In this document: piece by piece, positions 29,242 through 43,955 of the stretch
Numbering within the stretch: position 1 is the stretch's first letter
How the letters are laid out: every line of letters begins with the position of its first letter
From: Brugia malayi
Lineage: Eukaryota > Nematoda > Chromadorea > Rhabditida > Onchocercidae
Direction of reading: 5' to 3'
NCBI RefSeq assembly: GCF_000002995.4
Contig: NW_025062475.1
Span: 10,358,187-10,422,186 of the forward strand
Length of the DNA: 64,000 nucleotides
The notes under the pieces: model-generated
Database searches by the model: none
The model's input: only the letters and a program-made list of their open reading frames with translations
What the model was told of the DNA's origin: nothing
Program-made: the position numbers and the translations under genes

Positions 29242-32200
29242 TCAATCATCTGCATCCAGAAGTGCTGCATATTTGTTCTCGGATGAAAATGTAAACGGCT
29301 TCTGTTCTACATACTTCGGCATTTCCCTCGCTGCTACTGCCTGTAACAATAATTTTATTAGTATAATTGTATAATTGTTGGCCGCTTCCCAAAAATCAAC
29401 CAGTGAATTGGTACCAGTCTAGAACTCATCTAAATTACTCAACTTATCAACCTCATAATAACAAAATGTTTGATGTTACAACGGCAGCCTACAAAATAAA
29501 AAACAATTGTTTTAAAAATTTTGAAAAAAAAAAAAATAAAAAAAGCTTGCAACTATAGAAAGTGTGAGTGTGTGTACCTAAGAATTCAACAAATTCCGTT
29601 CACTCCAGAATTTTTTGCTGATATATACAAATCTGGAGGAGACCTGTTTTTTCTTCTCTCTTTTAGAACATTGTTGGTCGGACTGCTGTTGCCATTGCTG
29701 TTTAGCTGTCGTCGTCAAGAACTCACGTTTTTCTTCCTTTGATAAGGCTTGTCGTTCCGGTTTTGGTCCATTTTCAAGTTGTTTCGGACCATTAGGTACA
29801 ATAGGTTCCACATTTGAAGTACCATTGTCGTCCTCAACTTTCTCTTTACTAACTACAAAATGCTTGTCTCTGTCCGATCCTAAGCCTCCACTATTTGCAC
29901 CACCGCGACGTGAGCCACTTTTCCCTCGACGCACTAAAAAAGCATCATTTAGCTAAAACTGATACTTCAGTTTACATAGTTCTATATCACAGCATAGTAA
30001 ATGCAACTGCAATTCAATTATTGATATAACCGCTTAGACTATACTATCGATGTTCCGCAAAAAACCATCCTGTCATATAGCCCTGGAGAGAATTACTATG
30101 AGAATATAATATGCGAAATCCATGTGGCAACATTGCTAAAACTAAACCTGGAATACTGTGTAATTTGTTAGATTGAAACTGCGTACGGACAGAATCCCGG
30201 GAGCGAGTAAATGTTCGATTGTAACTGTTTCGCGTCCGCATTAATGTTGTAGGTGCACGCGTTTCAGACATTTCAGGATACTAAAAAAAATCAACTTTCA
30301 TCACGAAAAAAAATCACTAAATTTTATAGCGTATTCGAAAATATAAGCGCAAACAACATTTTCAAAATTGCATGTTTTTAAACTATCAATGAGAATTGAG
30401 GATTTTTCTGAGATTTTGAAGACATCATTCTTTTTTACCATCTTCCTTTTTACATCCAAAATTATATGAAAACGAGAAATTCAGAATATCAATATGAGAC
30501 TGAAGCGCTAGGACAAATTATAATAAAGAAATCAAAATGACTTACACTTGAAAATGATTGTCGACGGACTATTGCAATGGATGATTCAAGGGGTGGAGAT
30601 GGAAGTTTTGGAACTGATGTTAATGTATCTACAAAGGATGGTGTTTCTGCTTGTTTCACGCGCTCTTCATTACTAGCTAATTGAGGAATAACTGAAGTTC
30701 TAAACTTTTCATCATTCCCCAGTGATTTACAATTTACTTCTGGAACAGCTTTTTGGACTAGCAGTGGAAGATTTTCACGATCATCATGTGACGAGGGTTC
30801 TGCTACCACGGAAACCTGTCCATGGATTAGTAAGGGAGATGTGGGAACAGAAACAGCACGTTCGCTGACCTGAAAGACACAGAACTCAGTATTTTTCATC
30901 GTTAAAATGCAATATTTAACAGCAAAATTCTTTCGACTTTACAACAAATAAATTAGAAAAGATGAGAATCAAATACGGTTTCTACGGTACCAACTTTTCT
31001 TGATCGCTGTTCGGCTGCTTTGAAAGCTTCGTTTTCTAATCGCAATCGCTCTTCCGCCTAAAAGAATATGAACAAAAGTTCACTCAAACAAAAGTTTAAA
31101 ATCATAATACGAATTACGCATTTCAAATTCAAACCTTCCACAACGAAATTTTCTTAAATTTAATTATTGGGAGATAAAAAACTATCTACCTGCTTTTCTT
31201 TTTCATAAGTATCTACGGGTTTCGCAAGACCAAAAATATTGGTTGGCCTGGCAGGCAAATCATCTCCGGTACTATTAAGAGGTTTCGTCCGAGGCTGCAG
31301 TTGCAGCTTACGTCTCTCATGTTTTTCGGTACCATCTGTAGTACTACTTCGTACGCTTTCCGTCCGAATACGTCCAGCACCTCTGAAACAATTACTTTAA
31401 TCCATTTACTGTTCCTTTACATCATTAAAACAACTACATCTTTATAACAAGGATATAACAAAACATGAATACAGTGTTGGAAGATGTTAAAAGAATGTAT
31501 TGTTAATATTGCAGATAATGCAGTCTACCTTTTATCGGCATCGTTCTCTATTTCCACATGGAAAAAAGGATTTTCATTAAGTGGTGACGGTCTGGGAGAT
31601 ATACCATATGAATCAGCAGAACTACGATTCTAAAAATTTCCAGCCTTAATTTTTGTGGTCCAAACAATTGGTGAAGTACTGTATAAAAAGAAAGCAGAAA
31701 TTATAAATGAACCGTAAAACGAGGAGAAAATTGATTTCCAGGCTTTGGATGACGCAATAGACGATTGTCATAGTCGTACCTTCGATTATCTGAAGCATCA
31801 ATTTAACACTGCATATGAAGGAAAATTAATATTCTATGGTAAAAAAAAAAAAAAAAACGTTTATCATATAAAAGCAACTTCAATTTTATTTATATAAATT
31901 TCAATTATGAATTTCTTGGATTTAAACAAATCATTTAGTTCCAATTAATCGGAATTTCAAAACAAACCTCGACCACGATATGAGGAGCAGTGTTGGAGAG
32001 GTAAGCGATTATTACGACCATCTGAATTATAAGCATGATACGGTACCGGTGGAGGTCCTCGGCGGGGATGAGGCAACGTGTTGTAGCCTCCTTCGTGACA
32101 GCTACCATTATTCCTGTAGTGTCCATAAGCATTATTTGGTCCCACATTACTGCTACTAAAATGTAACCGTGACTGATGATCTTGCAGAGGTATCCTACCG

Positions 32201-33847
32201 CCACCAACAGATGGACGAGGTTGATGATCTCGAAGTGATATCCTCAGCGATCGGCCTTGTAGTTCCTGGAATTGATGGACGAGTTAGTTAGAAAAGTGAA
32301 CGAATCAAAAAAAAAAAAATGTAACGAAAAAGAGATAATATGTAGGCCTACTTCATGAAGCTGTAACCTTAAACAAGGATAAAATTTGCTTGATAATTTT
32401 TTAAAAAATGTAAAAGAACAATTTGTTTCTAGGGAAAACGCAGAATTCACCATGCTATTCATTTTTAGAGCGTTCGCAAGAGCTTCTTGGGATGATAACG
32501 AAACGATCGCAGTACCGCGTCTAACAGTTTGACCTTCAGAACGAATATTTACAACCTGTAAATTAAAAACATTGAGAAATGCCTTCATTGTAAATAGTAA
32601 ACAACTATGCAACGATGAACTGAGAAAAGGTGCAACAACTTTAGTAATACCGCAATCTAAATTAATATCTGTATGTGATCAAACTAAGGCAATTAAGCAG
32701 GATGTGCTAGATAGCCAACTCTCGATCACTACAAGTCCTACAGGCAGTGGTTTCGCAAAGTAGCATATTACCAAATACTGGAACATGCGAACTGTTGCAG
32801 AAACTCGGCGAACTCATGATTTACCATGGCTGTAACGCAAATTTATTTATATGTAACAAATTTGCTGACTTAGCGATGGAAAAACCTATAATGGAATCGA
32901 ACCGGTCATCTCTGTGCTTTACCTATAATGTTCGAACCAATATGCTACCGGCCAAAGCATATCTAAACTAATTTAGTCCATCGTGAGAAGTTTCCCTCCC
33001 TCTCAATTCTAAATTGGACTTTTAGATCAGCTAGCCCTGAGCAATTTCTTATTCACTGCAATCAAAACCTGACATGATACGAAGTTGAATATCTGGTGAC
33101 TTACATTGCTTTCACCACCAAAGAAATAGAAGAGATCGCTGTCGGACGACTTATAATTAATATTGGTCACTTTAACTTCAAACGGTGGCCTATCCGGCAA
33201 ATTAGCCAAATCCACATTTCTAGAATGTGTTGCTCGGTCTAAACCTAGTAAGGATGGATGCATATTGCCGTCGGTATTCTGATACTGGTCCCAATCACCT
33301 TGCTGTGATGCACTTGCTCGTTGCATTGCATTAGAAACCTGCTTACCGTCGGGAGATTCCTGAAATGATCACCAACAGATGAAACACAGAAAAATGACGA
33401 AATCCGTAAGAAATCCATAACCGATTGCTACAACAAAAATTAATTTTATAGTATATATTATAATATCGAACTTTAAACCTGTATGGTAGAAGGCGAGTAA
33501 GAAGTTGCATGAGCATCAGCTGCAGCAGCATCGGCCCAACTTCCAATTCCTTTATGCATATCGAAAATATCCATTAGACTAAAAGTTTTTTGATTTTGTC
33601 GCTTTTTCGATTTCTGACTTCTACTTCCCGACCCAGGACCTGATACAGAACATAGCGTTCCGACCGGGTGGTTATTGGTACCGGTAGTTTCCGGAAAAAG
33701 GTCTGTTTCTTCAGTGGAAATTGATTTAACAGCTGCGGGTGTAGTCGTTAGTACAACATTGTTTTCCATCCCATCCGTTATAGGTTCTTCCTGCTGATGA
33801 TGGATTCCCGAATTACCGCCGGTCATGCAATTTACCTCAGCAGACAT
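29242..33847 (-). CDS. EIF4B: Translation initiation factor eIF4B
   Basis: Cofactor of the helicase eIF4A that promotes 43S recruitment to mRNA. Exons: 33847-33479, 33359-33105, 32555-32451, 32265-31968, 31789-31713, 31629-31529, 31382-31190, 31057-30995, 30869-30546, 30280-30157, 29933-29644 and 29340-29242. They give 765 aa in frame. Evidence for eIF4B is the N-terminal KTFSLMDIF and GSWAD boxes, an RRM at about 181-256, an Arg/Asp/Tyr-rich middle, the eIF4B-specific IFGLAKPVDTYEKEKQ (about 451-466) followed by AEERLRLENEAFK, and a C-terminal ENKYAALLDADD. The RRM is degenerate: RNP2 reads VKVTNI and RNP1 reads RGTAIVSL, so the aromatic stacking residues are missing. Two acceptor-like sites precede the ATG (TTTTCAG at 33888-33882 and CCACAG), consistent with trans-splicing plus a short 5'UTR. 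Most of the protein outside these blocks is low-complexity and hard to align. Confidence 0.9.
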
Positions 33848-33881
33848 TCACAAAATGCAGTCCTGTGGAAATTGTTAGCTT

Positions 33882-33890
33882 CTGAAAATG
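33882..33890 (-). promoter_or_regulatory. Probable trans-splice acceptor for eIF4B
   Basis: The minus strand reads CATTTTCAG about 35 bases before the eIF4B ATG, matching the nematode TTTCAG acceptor, with no coding exon upstream. A second AG (TTTCCACAG) lies closer to the ATG. Confidence 0.5.
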
Positions 33891-34478
33891 AAAGTAATAA
33901 TCCCAAAAGTTAACATGGACGGAAGAATTTCAAAACAAACGCAGCTTCAAAAAATAATATTGTAAAGATTAAAACTGCACAAACAAGAAAACAACTCTAC
34001 GACTTATTATTTCTTAAATTTTGTTAAAAGACTAAACTATTAAAAAGGTCTAACTACACTGTACATAAAATTTATGCACAGTATTGAGTAATGCAGCAGT
34101 TATTTTCTCAAACAACTTCTAATAGCGTATACTAATATAGTATGACTTTTTTAAAATGTAAAATCAGTTGATTTTTAAAGTGTAAAATCAACAATTACAC
34201 ACTAATATATCATATTGCATCAACAATATCTTCAAATATTTTAATAAAAAAATGAAGTATTCTACAAATCATTGTTCGAAATGTTTCTCCTTTCAAAATG
34301 AGAAAATGGTATGAATTATTTTACGTTTAAAGTTCAACTCACAATTAGTTTGTATTCGGGAAGACAAAAATGAAACAGCAATTTGTAACAAACCTCAAAT
34401 AAATAGAAACACTGGAAATAATCATTATAGCAAGCCTATGCTCCTTCTCACACCTAGCTACATTATAATATAACCAAT

Positions 34479-34481
<3 letters not shown>

Positions 34482-34525
<44 letters not shown>
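34482..34525. repeat. AT-dinucleotide microsatellite (22 units)
   Basis: A pure AT run of 44 bp, interrupted by nothing. A shorter one of the same kind lies at about 35390-35412. Confidence 0.95.
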
Positions 34526-34527
<2 letters not shown>

Positions 34528-37525
34528 AATTCCTTGTATCCTTATCGTCATCATCTCACCTCTACCTTACCCATCATCTCTTTCAATGTATTTTTATTAA
34601 AGATTTAAGAATCAAAGAATTAAAAAAAAAATACATAAAAACCGTCTTGTAAGTGAGAAAATAAAAGGATTCACTATAACGTACAAAGGTACGTGTGTGA
34701 GACGACGTGAGCTTAGGATTTGGGATGAAATATGTCAAATATCATTTACAGGCTTACTTTGAATATCAACTCTTTAAAATTCAGCAAAAGTCAGTTTGGA
34801 ACTTTTTAACTGGTGTCATAAAAAAAAATTATGAATATAGACAAAAATGTAATAAATTTTACGACAGTGCTCTACACAGACAAAATACATTTGTTTGGCC
34901 TTTTGAACTTTTTAAGAGAATAATTAGATGTTCAAGAAAATTTTGAACACTTTTCAAACAAATTTCTCGGTTTTTTATTTGAACCAAAAATTATCCATTC
35001 CCATCTACATCATATGGATACGGAAAAAAGGAGGGAACAGACAAAAAAAGAAAAAAAAACAACCATCAAATCAATGTCCATTGCACGGCGTATTTGACAC
35101 GCTGAAAAACTGATACACGAATGAGGTAAACAAAACCTACATTTCCTAGTTAAATTTCCACCTATAAATATCTATATGCATTATATAAATGCTCATATAT
35201 AGTTTAAGTTTACAACAATGCAATCACTTCTTACTAGTTGTTTAGTTTAAAACTAAACTCCAAGTAATAAAAAGTAATACATGATTCTTTTATTTTTTTA
35301 TAATTTATCTGACCAAAGTAAAAAATTTAATTAAATGAAAAATACAAAATCTCCCACCAGTTTGCTTTTTGAAATATCCCATGAATATTTTATATATATA
35401 TATATATATATACCTTAGCTTCAAACCAGAGTTAATTAGTAACAAAAACAAAATCTTTGAAAACGATTCACATTCACTTAATTCTTTTTTAACTTGTTGA
35501 GGATTCTCAGTATTTACTGAAAATATAAAAAAATTAAAAGGAAATAATAACAAAATTTTTGCAAAACTGATCAAAAATCATTTCTAGCACTTCAGTCTCA
35601 CATCTAATATCTAAATAATTTAATCCAATGAAATAACTTTCAATTTTTTACTGCTAACTAGTAGAGCAAATCTAATCTATCATAAAATGTTATCGTTAAG
35701 GAGGAAAATCTGTTTAAAAAAAATCTCCTGCCCATTTATAAAATTAATAGAATGGAACTAAATGAATAAATAAACATTAGGTTAAGACGACATACTATAT
35801 ACACGAACATATACATATGCAAGTATACACGGACATACATACATACATGAACGGGCCGACACATACACAGCACTCATCATCATCATATTCGCTAGTCATA
35901 TTAAAATTCTATTCACTATTGGACTGCTGCCAGAGAAGATGTGGAGACAGCCATCAATGGAGGTTGAAATGTTACATTTCCAGATCGGTTATCGCATACA
36001 GTAGATACACAAGTGGAAATATGATAAAATGATGGAAGGAGAAGAAAGTGTATTCCAAAGACAGATACAGCGAGAAAGAAAGGGGAAGAAAGAGAACTGT
36101 CCACAGGTAAACTTTATTGTATGACGGAAGTACAATTAACCAGCGAAGAGACGCCAAATGAAAAGTTCAGATCAAAAACGAAATGTATTGAATTCGAATC
36201 AACATTCGAAAAGGAGAAACGAAAAAAATTGCGAGTAAATGCGTTTGTAATAGAAAGTGTAAATGTAATATGTAATAGGTATACTTGAAATGATCTTACA
36301 AAATGTACTTGAAATGAAGTACAACATCAACAACAACAACAATAACAGCGGAATATCCAAAATGAAACGATTCAACACATCACTATCTGTGTAACATTCT
36401 TTTGGTTGTTTGTTCTTGTCCATGTCAATTTAGATTTTAGATTGCAAAAAATATCAAATAAAATTATCCTAAGTATTCCGTTAATTACAATGATATCATG
36501 CAGAATTCCTTTAAATGATTTAATGATATTTTATATTGATACATTCAACATTTCTATCAAAAAAAGACGAAGATTAAAAAGAGAAGCAAAAAAAAAGATG
36601 AAAAAAGTACTGAGCAAAAAAGAAAAAGATGAAACCTTTCGATGTCCTTCTTCGCTTCGCGAAAATGATCGGAAATAAATGAATTGCTACTGATCATCAG
36701 TGGCCATCATCTTCATTTTAATACAGTTTAATAAAGGATTTACCATTTATGTAATTCGTACTTTGAAACAACTGCATACTAATTTCTAAAGAGTCAGAAT
36801 AAGGATATCATGTCATATCTCCTTCAGCTGTATAGGTTCAATAACTTTTATAATCATCGGAAAACCCGTATTAACTGATTTTCGCGCATGCTAGATAGCA
36901 ATGTGATGAAAACATGAACTACTTTTTGCTAGTTTTTGAAGTTCTCTTATATCTCTTGGTTGTTTAATCACCCTATTTCCTAAGCTTCATAATACTAAAA
37001 TTGGAAGGAAAAAACAGTGAAAATGCTGCTATATAACAATGAAGTTTCCAAACATTTGACATTATTTTGATAAGACTGCTAAGTCTTATTACTTTTGTCT
37101 AATGTAATTTAGATTCAGCCATTTATCAATAAAGAATCAACATTACATAGAAACCTTCAATTTCAAAGAGCCAAACTATTTTTTCTACCTCAGTAACACT
37201 TTAGCACAATCTTTAAGCTTTCTCCCTTTCATTAATGCCAGTAATGAAAACTGTTCCAATATCTCCAAACTATATTTTTGTTTTTCTCATAAACAAATAA
37301 ACATAAAAAATATTCCTAACAATATTATTTCCTGTTTCTCCCATACTAGGCTGAACTGGACAGAAAATATGCAAGTATTAACAAGAAACTGAAAAAAAAA
37401 GAGAATATCGCTGTTACTGATTGTTCTATTAGCATGGTATTCGAAATGCCTTAAATTACTCTTTTCTTACCCAACTCTAAACCAATGTTTTTTTATAAAA
37501 CATAAGCTGTACTAGACACAAATTA

Positions 37526-37738
37526 CTAAAGAGTTAAAGTATCCGTTACGTTCCTCTTTTGGAAACGCAACAAATGGAATGAACTTAATCTTAACAATTT
37601 TATTGAAAGGGAAACAGCTTCACAGATAAGCATTTCATTATCTTCCACAAGTTCACCAGGACATGCAAACTCCCAACATTCGTTAGATGGAAGATCTAAA
37701 TGTCCACTGGCAGTGTATGTGATTTTTATTTTAATAAT
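37526..37738 (-). other. Possible isolated coding exon (unrecognised)
   Basis: The minus strand shows an acceptor-like ACTTTTAG, then 70 sense codons to a TAG at 37528-37526. The translation (SGHLDLPSNECWEFACPGEL, then VEDNEMLICEAVSL) looks more protein-like than other open frames nearby, with balanced composition and three Cys in its first half. It has no start codon near its beginning. A possible upstream mini-exon ends at a GTACAG donor near 37821. I cannot assign a family. It may be chance. Confidence 0.25.
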
Positions 37739-38637
37739 CTAAAAGTATTTAAACCATTTGGTGAAAGAAAATTTGCTGTCTAAAGAAAGGGAACAAAATG
37801 GTGACGCAGAAATGCTGTACCGAAAGCGGCTTCAGCAATTCTAATATTTCAATAATAAAACAAAAAAAGAAACTGAATCTGAAAACTCTTTTAATACAAA
37901 TACTTTATGATGTATTTAACGCACTTATTTTCAAATAAAATGGATGATGCTTCGCAACAAATAACATTTTATTTTCAACAAAATCTTAAAAAAGAGCAAA
38001 AATGAGTAAAAAGTATTTCTTTCATTAGTATGATAATAATAAGTAATTAAAAGAAACCGATATTTCACATTAACATAACGAAAGAACATGAAGTCCAATA
38101 CCGCTTAAAAAGGCATAAAGAATGAATCCATTTAAAAGCGTTAGATTGAAATAAGACGCCAAAACAATGGCTAGTGAAAAAGTGGGTCAAAATTTTCAAA
38201 AAATGTTTGTACGCATGTTTAGCGGCAACAGGAGAAAAATGAAACCACCTTAAGCGATTTAAATGACCAACTGAAATGACAAAACAACTGTAAGAAGATA
38301 AAACCATTTTGAGATCTCACTCCTTCATCTTCTATTCAGTGATAAGTGCCATTATAAATGAAATTTTTAACCAAAACTTTTTTCCGCTTCTGCATAACTG
38401 CGTTTAATGTGTAAGCATTTTAAGCATTAACATAACTGATGATGTCATTAACAGTAATCAACGCTGACCTCATTTTTGCAGGGAAAAAGGAGAACAAGCA
38501 TATACAAATTTGTCACTGAACTTTTGATGTCGATAAATGAAAATTAGCATAAAATGAGAAAGAAATGTGGTCTACCATTCATGATTATTTAGAACGTTGA
38601 GAAAGAAATAAAAAGGGAACGGATGGTGAAAAATAAT

Positions 38638-39794
38638 TTATGACTGTTCCACAACTCCTTCTTTCTGATCACCAGCTTCGACCTTATCTTTCTTTTCTTC
38701 GTCCGTTGCAGCTCCTGCTTTTGCTTCGTCATCAACATCTTCTAAGTCTGGCATATCTGTAAAACTAGAAAATCAGAACTCTTAAAAACTTTGATTAAAA
38801 GCATTTCTTCGGAAATAAAATACCAACTGATGCTGTGAAGCAGTGCAGGAAAAAGAGGATAAAATATACCATCATCTCCATCTTCCTCGTCATCATCATC
38901 AAAATCATCCAGATTTGGAGCACCAGCGCCACCTGCATCCAACTTAGACATGTAATTCTGGAAATCAAGATCACCACCATTCATATCATCCTCATCTTCA
39001 TCTTCATCCTTCCATTTGTTAAAATCAACCTTCACCCACGGAAGCTGTAAAATGTAATGATTTTTAAATAAATAAACGTCTGAATTACGGAAAATTCTGG
39101 AATACTTGTTGGAGATATTTGTAACAAACAGTAATAAATGGGCACTGTAAATTATTCATTTTCAATACAGTCCGTTGCTCTATTTCCTTCCTCAAGTGAT
39201 CATTTACGTTTCTATAGAAATGACGGAACGTTAGCAAAAATAAGCAAACCTTGGCACTACTCTTAGACAATCGGGGCCACCATGATGCTGTTTCCTTGTT
39301 GATAACCAATTCCAAATGTCTGTCATTAGCAATCTTACGGTAATCCGTCTTAACTCCAGCATAAAAATCCAAAGTAGCTTCATAAAGTGCCTTGCTACCA
39401 CCATATGTACCTCTTTAATAAAAGTAAAGCATAATGCATACAGAAATAAACTTAACAGGTTGATCAGACGTGACTGTATCAAGTGAAAACAATACTTCTT
39501 TGGTAAACATCATTTTCGATACACCAGACAACAGTTTCATTTGATAATGAAGAGTATGACCTACACATTAAAAGATATGTAGTTCTACGTTCTACAGTCA
39601 TTACACCACCGTAATATCACAGACTTATCCATTATTAATGGTAACTAGACAAAAACTTACTTGACTTGAAGAGACTTTTCGGTAATTTGGAGATCGACTA
39701 CATTATCAATTTCAATAGTCAAATAAAGTAATTTATCACGCTGAGCCCACTGGACTAATGGATGCAATGCTGTTGCTGTTGTACTGTTTGTCAT
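38638..39794 (-). CDS. daf-41: HSP90 co-chaperone p23 / cytosolic PGE synthase family
   Basis: Small co-chaperone that binds the ATP-bound, closed form of HSP90 and slows its ATPase. Exons: 39794-39661, 39412-39250, 39044-38870 and 38756-38638, in frame, 196 aa. The CS domain occupies roughly residues 8-110 and contains the p23 signature SWWPRLSKSSAK followed by LPWVKVDFNKWKDE. The C-terminal third is an acidic, presumably disordered tail (DEDEDEDD, DDFDDDDEEDGDDDMPDLE) ending in VVEQS, as expected for p23. C. elegans daf-41 is the family member, and the symbol is given on that basis. A TTTTTTCAG acceptor about 70 bases before the ATG suggests a short trans-spliced leader. The next 2.4 kb upstream is gene-free. 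Confidence 0.94.
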
Positions 39795-42190
39795 TTCGAT
39801 CCTTTAGCCAACTGCTCGTAAGAAATATGCAGAGAAAGAAACCCGAATGTGCGGGTAACGGTGCTGAAAAAAATTTTTTAAAATAAGAAATCTTTTTAAT
39901 GGAACTGAATTCTACATTTCAAATATATTATTCTCTTTTGTATTAATATGTCTAACAAAAAAAAAACTTTACTGAAATAACGTAACATCCATTATCTGTA
40001 TCTCAACAAAACAATTACATCTATTACATGTTTCGCATTATCTAAGGAAAATAACATTAACATACACCAATTTTTCTTAATAACTTTATTACTTAATTTC
40101 ATCGTTAATTATGCAGTAGAAAGACATGAAGAGGAGAAAGATATTAGCAACCTTTGCTATCTAAGCATTAAAACTAAAATCATCCAAACCTTTACGGCAA
40201 AACTCACACAACACATGCACAGCTACAAACATCCCAACTAGTGGATCGATAAATTACAGTAAATCGTGAAACGTTATAGAACTACCGTATATCCAAGTCA
40301 TACTCGTAGGCTACTATAAGTGAGAATTACTCTGATGAATATCTAATTTGTGCATCACTTACTTTCTTTATTAAAACTACAACATTTCATCAAAATCACT
40401 TGGAGCAAAATCCTTTATAAATGAAAAATTACCACCCCCAAACTAAAAATCACAACCCAAAAAGTGGTCAGAATGACGGATATTTGTCAATTTGCCAAAG
40501 AGAATCTACTCGAGATACTCAGAATCATACCAGCTCTATATCGCTTTAAATCAAACGTCATAGTGGTAGTCGTTACGAGAGCTATAAGTTTGCGAACATC
40601 TGAATACACGTGGAGACATACACGTTAGTTCACGTTTCTGCATGAATATATGTCCAGCTACTAGGTTTTTGAAGGAAGAATTTATATTTTTTCAAAGTAC
40701 TATGCAATGTAATAATGTGTGTTTTGGCATATATTCGATGATGTATGATATTTCATACGAAAGTATAACCCATAAGTAATGAAGAAGTTGTATAATTAGT
40801 ATTAACAGATTGTGAAGTACGTGAAAACTCATTACACAGCTTTCTTACCATTTACGTCTAATGTAATACTGATGTAACCTTATTATTCACATATTGCATA
40901 ATCTTACGCATTTGCAGAACATGCAGTATTTACACGATATCATCTCCTTTGTTATTCATAACGTACTAAAGTTTCAAATTTTTATGTGACATTGTATAGT
41001 GCAACTTCACCGTTTTGAACATCTATTTATCCACATTGGAGAATGACATTCACAGGTATGATGTGATATTGATGATTATGGAGCAAATCCAACGGATGTT
41101 GACAAATGCTAGGTGTGTCTGACAAGTTGATTAACTACAGGATGCAACTATTCTGACGCAAATGTTCTTATTCACTTCAAAACATTACTAAATGACCATA
41201 TAGCTGTAGTCACTCCGATGAAAAAGCATGTTATGAAATTTAACAAGTAGAAAAACTCGTCACTTTCACCCTCTCTTGATTCCTCATGTGAAATTATAAG
41301 AAATATTCTTTTGCTTTTATTACACCCTTATTTTTTTCCTTAAATTTGGAAATGCAATTCGGTTGATTTCCGAAATTTGAGATGATTGTACATCCATCTA
41401 AACATGGCGCTGTATTAATACTAAAAATTTCTCGGAGTCGGTTGTCTAACAGTATGGGGAAGCTTCGGATGCATAGCATGAAGAGAATGAATTTTCCATG
41501 GCATTGCAGGAAAAAGAAACGGATGGCAACAGATACCTAACTTGGAATTTTTTTAGAGATAATCAAACATCCCAATAGGATGTATTTTGTGAACATGGAA
41601 TATGATAATTGCACTAACGTTCTCAGTGCTGTTCGAATTTCCTTGCATTCAGATAGAAAAGTACTGCAATAATTCATCGCATTATCGGCACAGTTTGCAA
41701 ATGGGAAACCGGAAATCCTGCTTAATATTTTCGTGTTTGGCGGAGAACACTCAAAGGGTATTTTATCGACTAATGCGATTGGAAAAAAACAAATAAAAAA
41801 TCACATGCAATGAGATTCTTTTTGTGTGTGCATATATGTGTGTTTGCGCGTTTGTATCCAGAGAGAATAATTAAGGCACTAACCCTGCATAGCTGTAATT
41901 ATTTTTCGCTCTTTCTAATGATTCAAAGTAGCAAGAAATGTAGAAAATCCAGAAAATTTTTGTAAATGCTGGAAATTCAGTAAAAGAAATCAAATACAAC
42001 TTCCACACTTTTTTGAAAAAAAGAAAAAAAAAAGAAAACATTCATGGAAAACATTCATGTATTTCAGTCCATTTCATTATCGCCGTTATCATTAATACCA
42101 AAAATGTACATAAGACCAGATCAAAACTAATTTAAATAATGAAAATCGTAACATTTGGAAGAAAAAGAGGAATATAGACCAAGAAGAAAA
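39795..42190. other. Gene-free region upstream of p23
   Basis: About 2.4 kb. The first part probably holds the p23 5'UTR and promoter, with a TTTTTTCAG acceptor on the minus strand near 39865-39873. The 40.2-40.7 kb part is less AT-biased than its surroundings, but I find no open frame or RNA that I can name. Short frames at 41294-41479 and 41602-41796 have no recognisable content. Confidence 0.55.
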
Positions 42191-42965
<775 letters not shown>

Positions 42966-43955
42966 TTCTTTTTGCTCTCTTCTGCACTACCAAAAGTATC
43001 TTTTGTTGCAAAATAAATTATGAAGGCCTGAAAATTTGAAATGAAGAACTGATAAAAAATTTTAACAACAACACTTTGCAATAATCCGAATTAGTTAACA
43101 TCAGCATGGAATAGAACAAAAGAAAAGCTAGAATAAGTTTTAAAATGAAAATCATTTCCACTTTTCATCTAATACGATACCGTCTTAATACAACTCAATT
43201 TTTTCCAGGATTCACCACACTAATTTGCTTATGCACTCTTTTATTCTAGAATTTGCTACAAAAAAATTAAAAACGAAAAGAACTTTCCCGCCCTCCCGCC
43301 TAAAACATGCCATAATTGACCTTTCAAATGGTCTTCACTGAATGATGCATTCTTGGCAATTGAGGAATGCATTTGGGTGAGTGAATGGATGGGTAAATGT
43401 CTATGTTTAACCAACTAACTCTACCCACAACGATTGTATCACTGTAGAAACTGCAAGAAAGATGATTAATTATGCATTGCACATGCAGTGAGAGTGGTGT
43501 ATGAAAGACATTCACTATCACAATACCACTGCAATTAGCCAAGAAACATGGAAAATAAACCTGGGAAGTAAAATTTGCATAATTTTTCTGCTCACTAACT
43601 TTTCCTTGTCCTTCTTTAACTACATTTGCCTGAATGAAATGATTTCAGGTGAAGAACGAATGATACTTGATAACAACAGTTAACTCTCGAATAAGCTAAA
43701 TAACCAAAATTTGCATAGACGATATGAATGGCCTAATATTACGTAACATAACGCAGATATGCTGAAATTTTATCACTTATGGAATTTAAATGATAACCAT
43801 TAACTGATAACATTACAAACAGACAGACACGTAGACACACACACATACATATATATATATATACTCTCCCCTCCACCACAACAGCCCTCCAACTAATCTC
43901 GTATGCATTTGTGTCGGCTAAGGCGCTAACAACAGATGCCTCTATGATATAAGAA

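Larger units (their letters stand above)
33891..38637. other. 4.7-kb intergenic region upstream of eIF4B
   Basis: Mostly AT-rich single-copy sequence with two TA microsatellites (34482-34525, about 35390-35412), a purine-rich tract (36560-36640), and one stop-free, protein-like minus-strand segment listed separately (37526-37738). I recognise no gene. The 38.1-38.6 kb part is probably the p23 3' flank. Confidence 0.5.

Noticed and set aside
38065..38307. 80-codon minus-strand frame in the p23 3' flank
   Set aside because: No family resemblance and no splice context; probably 3'UTR or intergenic.
40440..40720. Less AT-biased stretch considered as a tRNA or other RNA gene
   Set aside because: No tRNA A/B boxes, cloverleaf pairing or other RNA signature could be recognised by eye.
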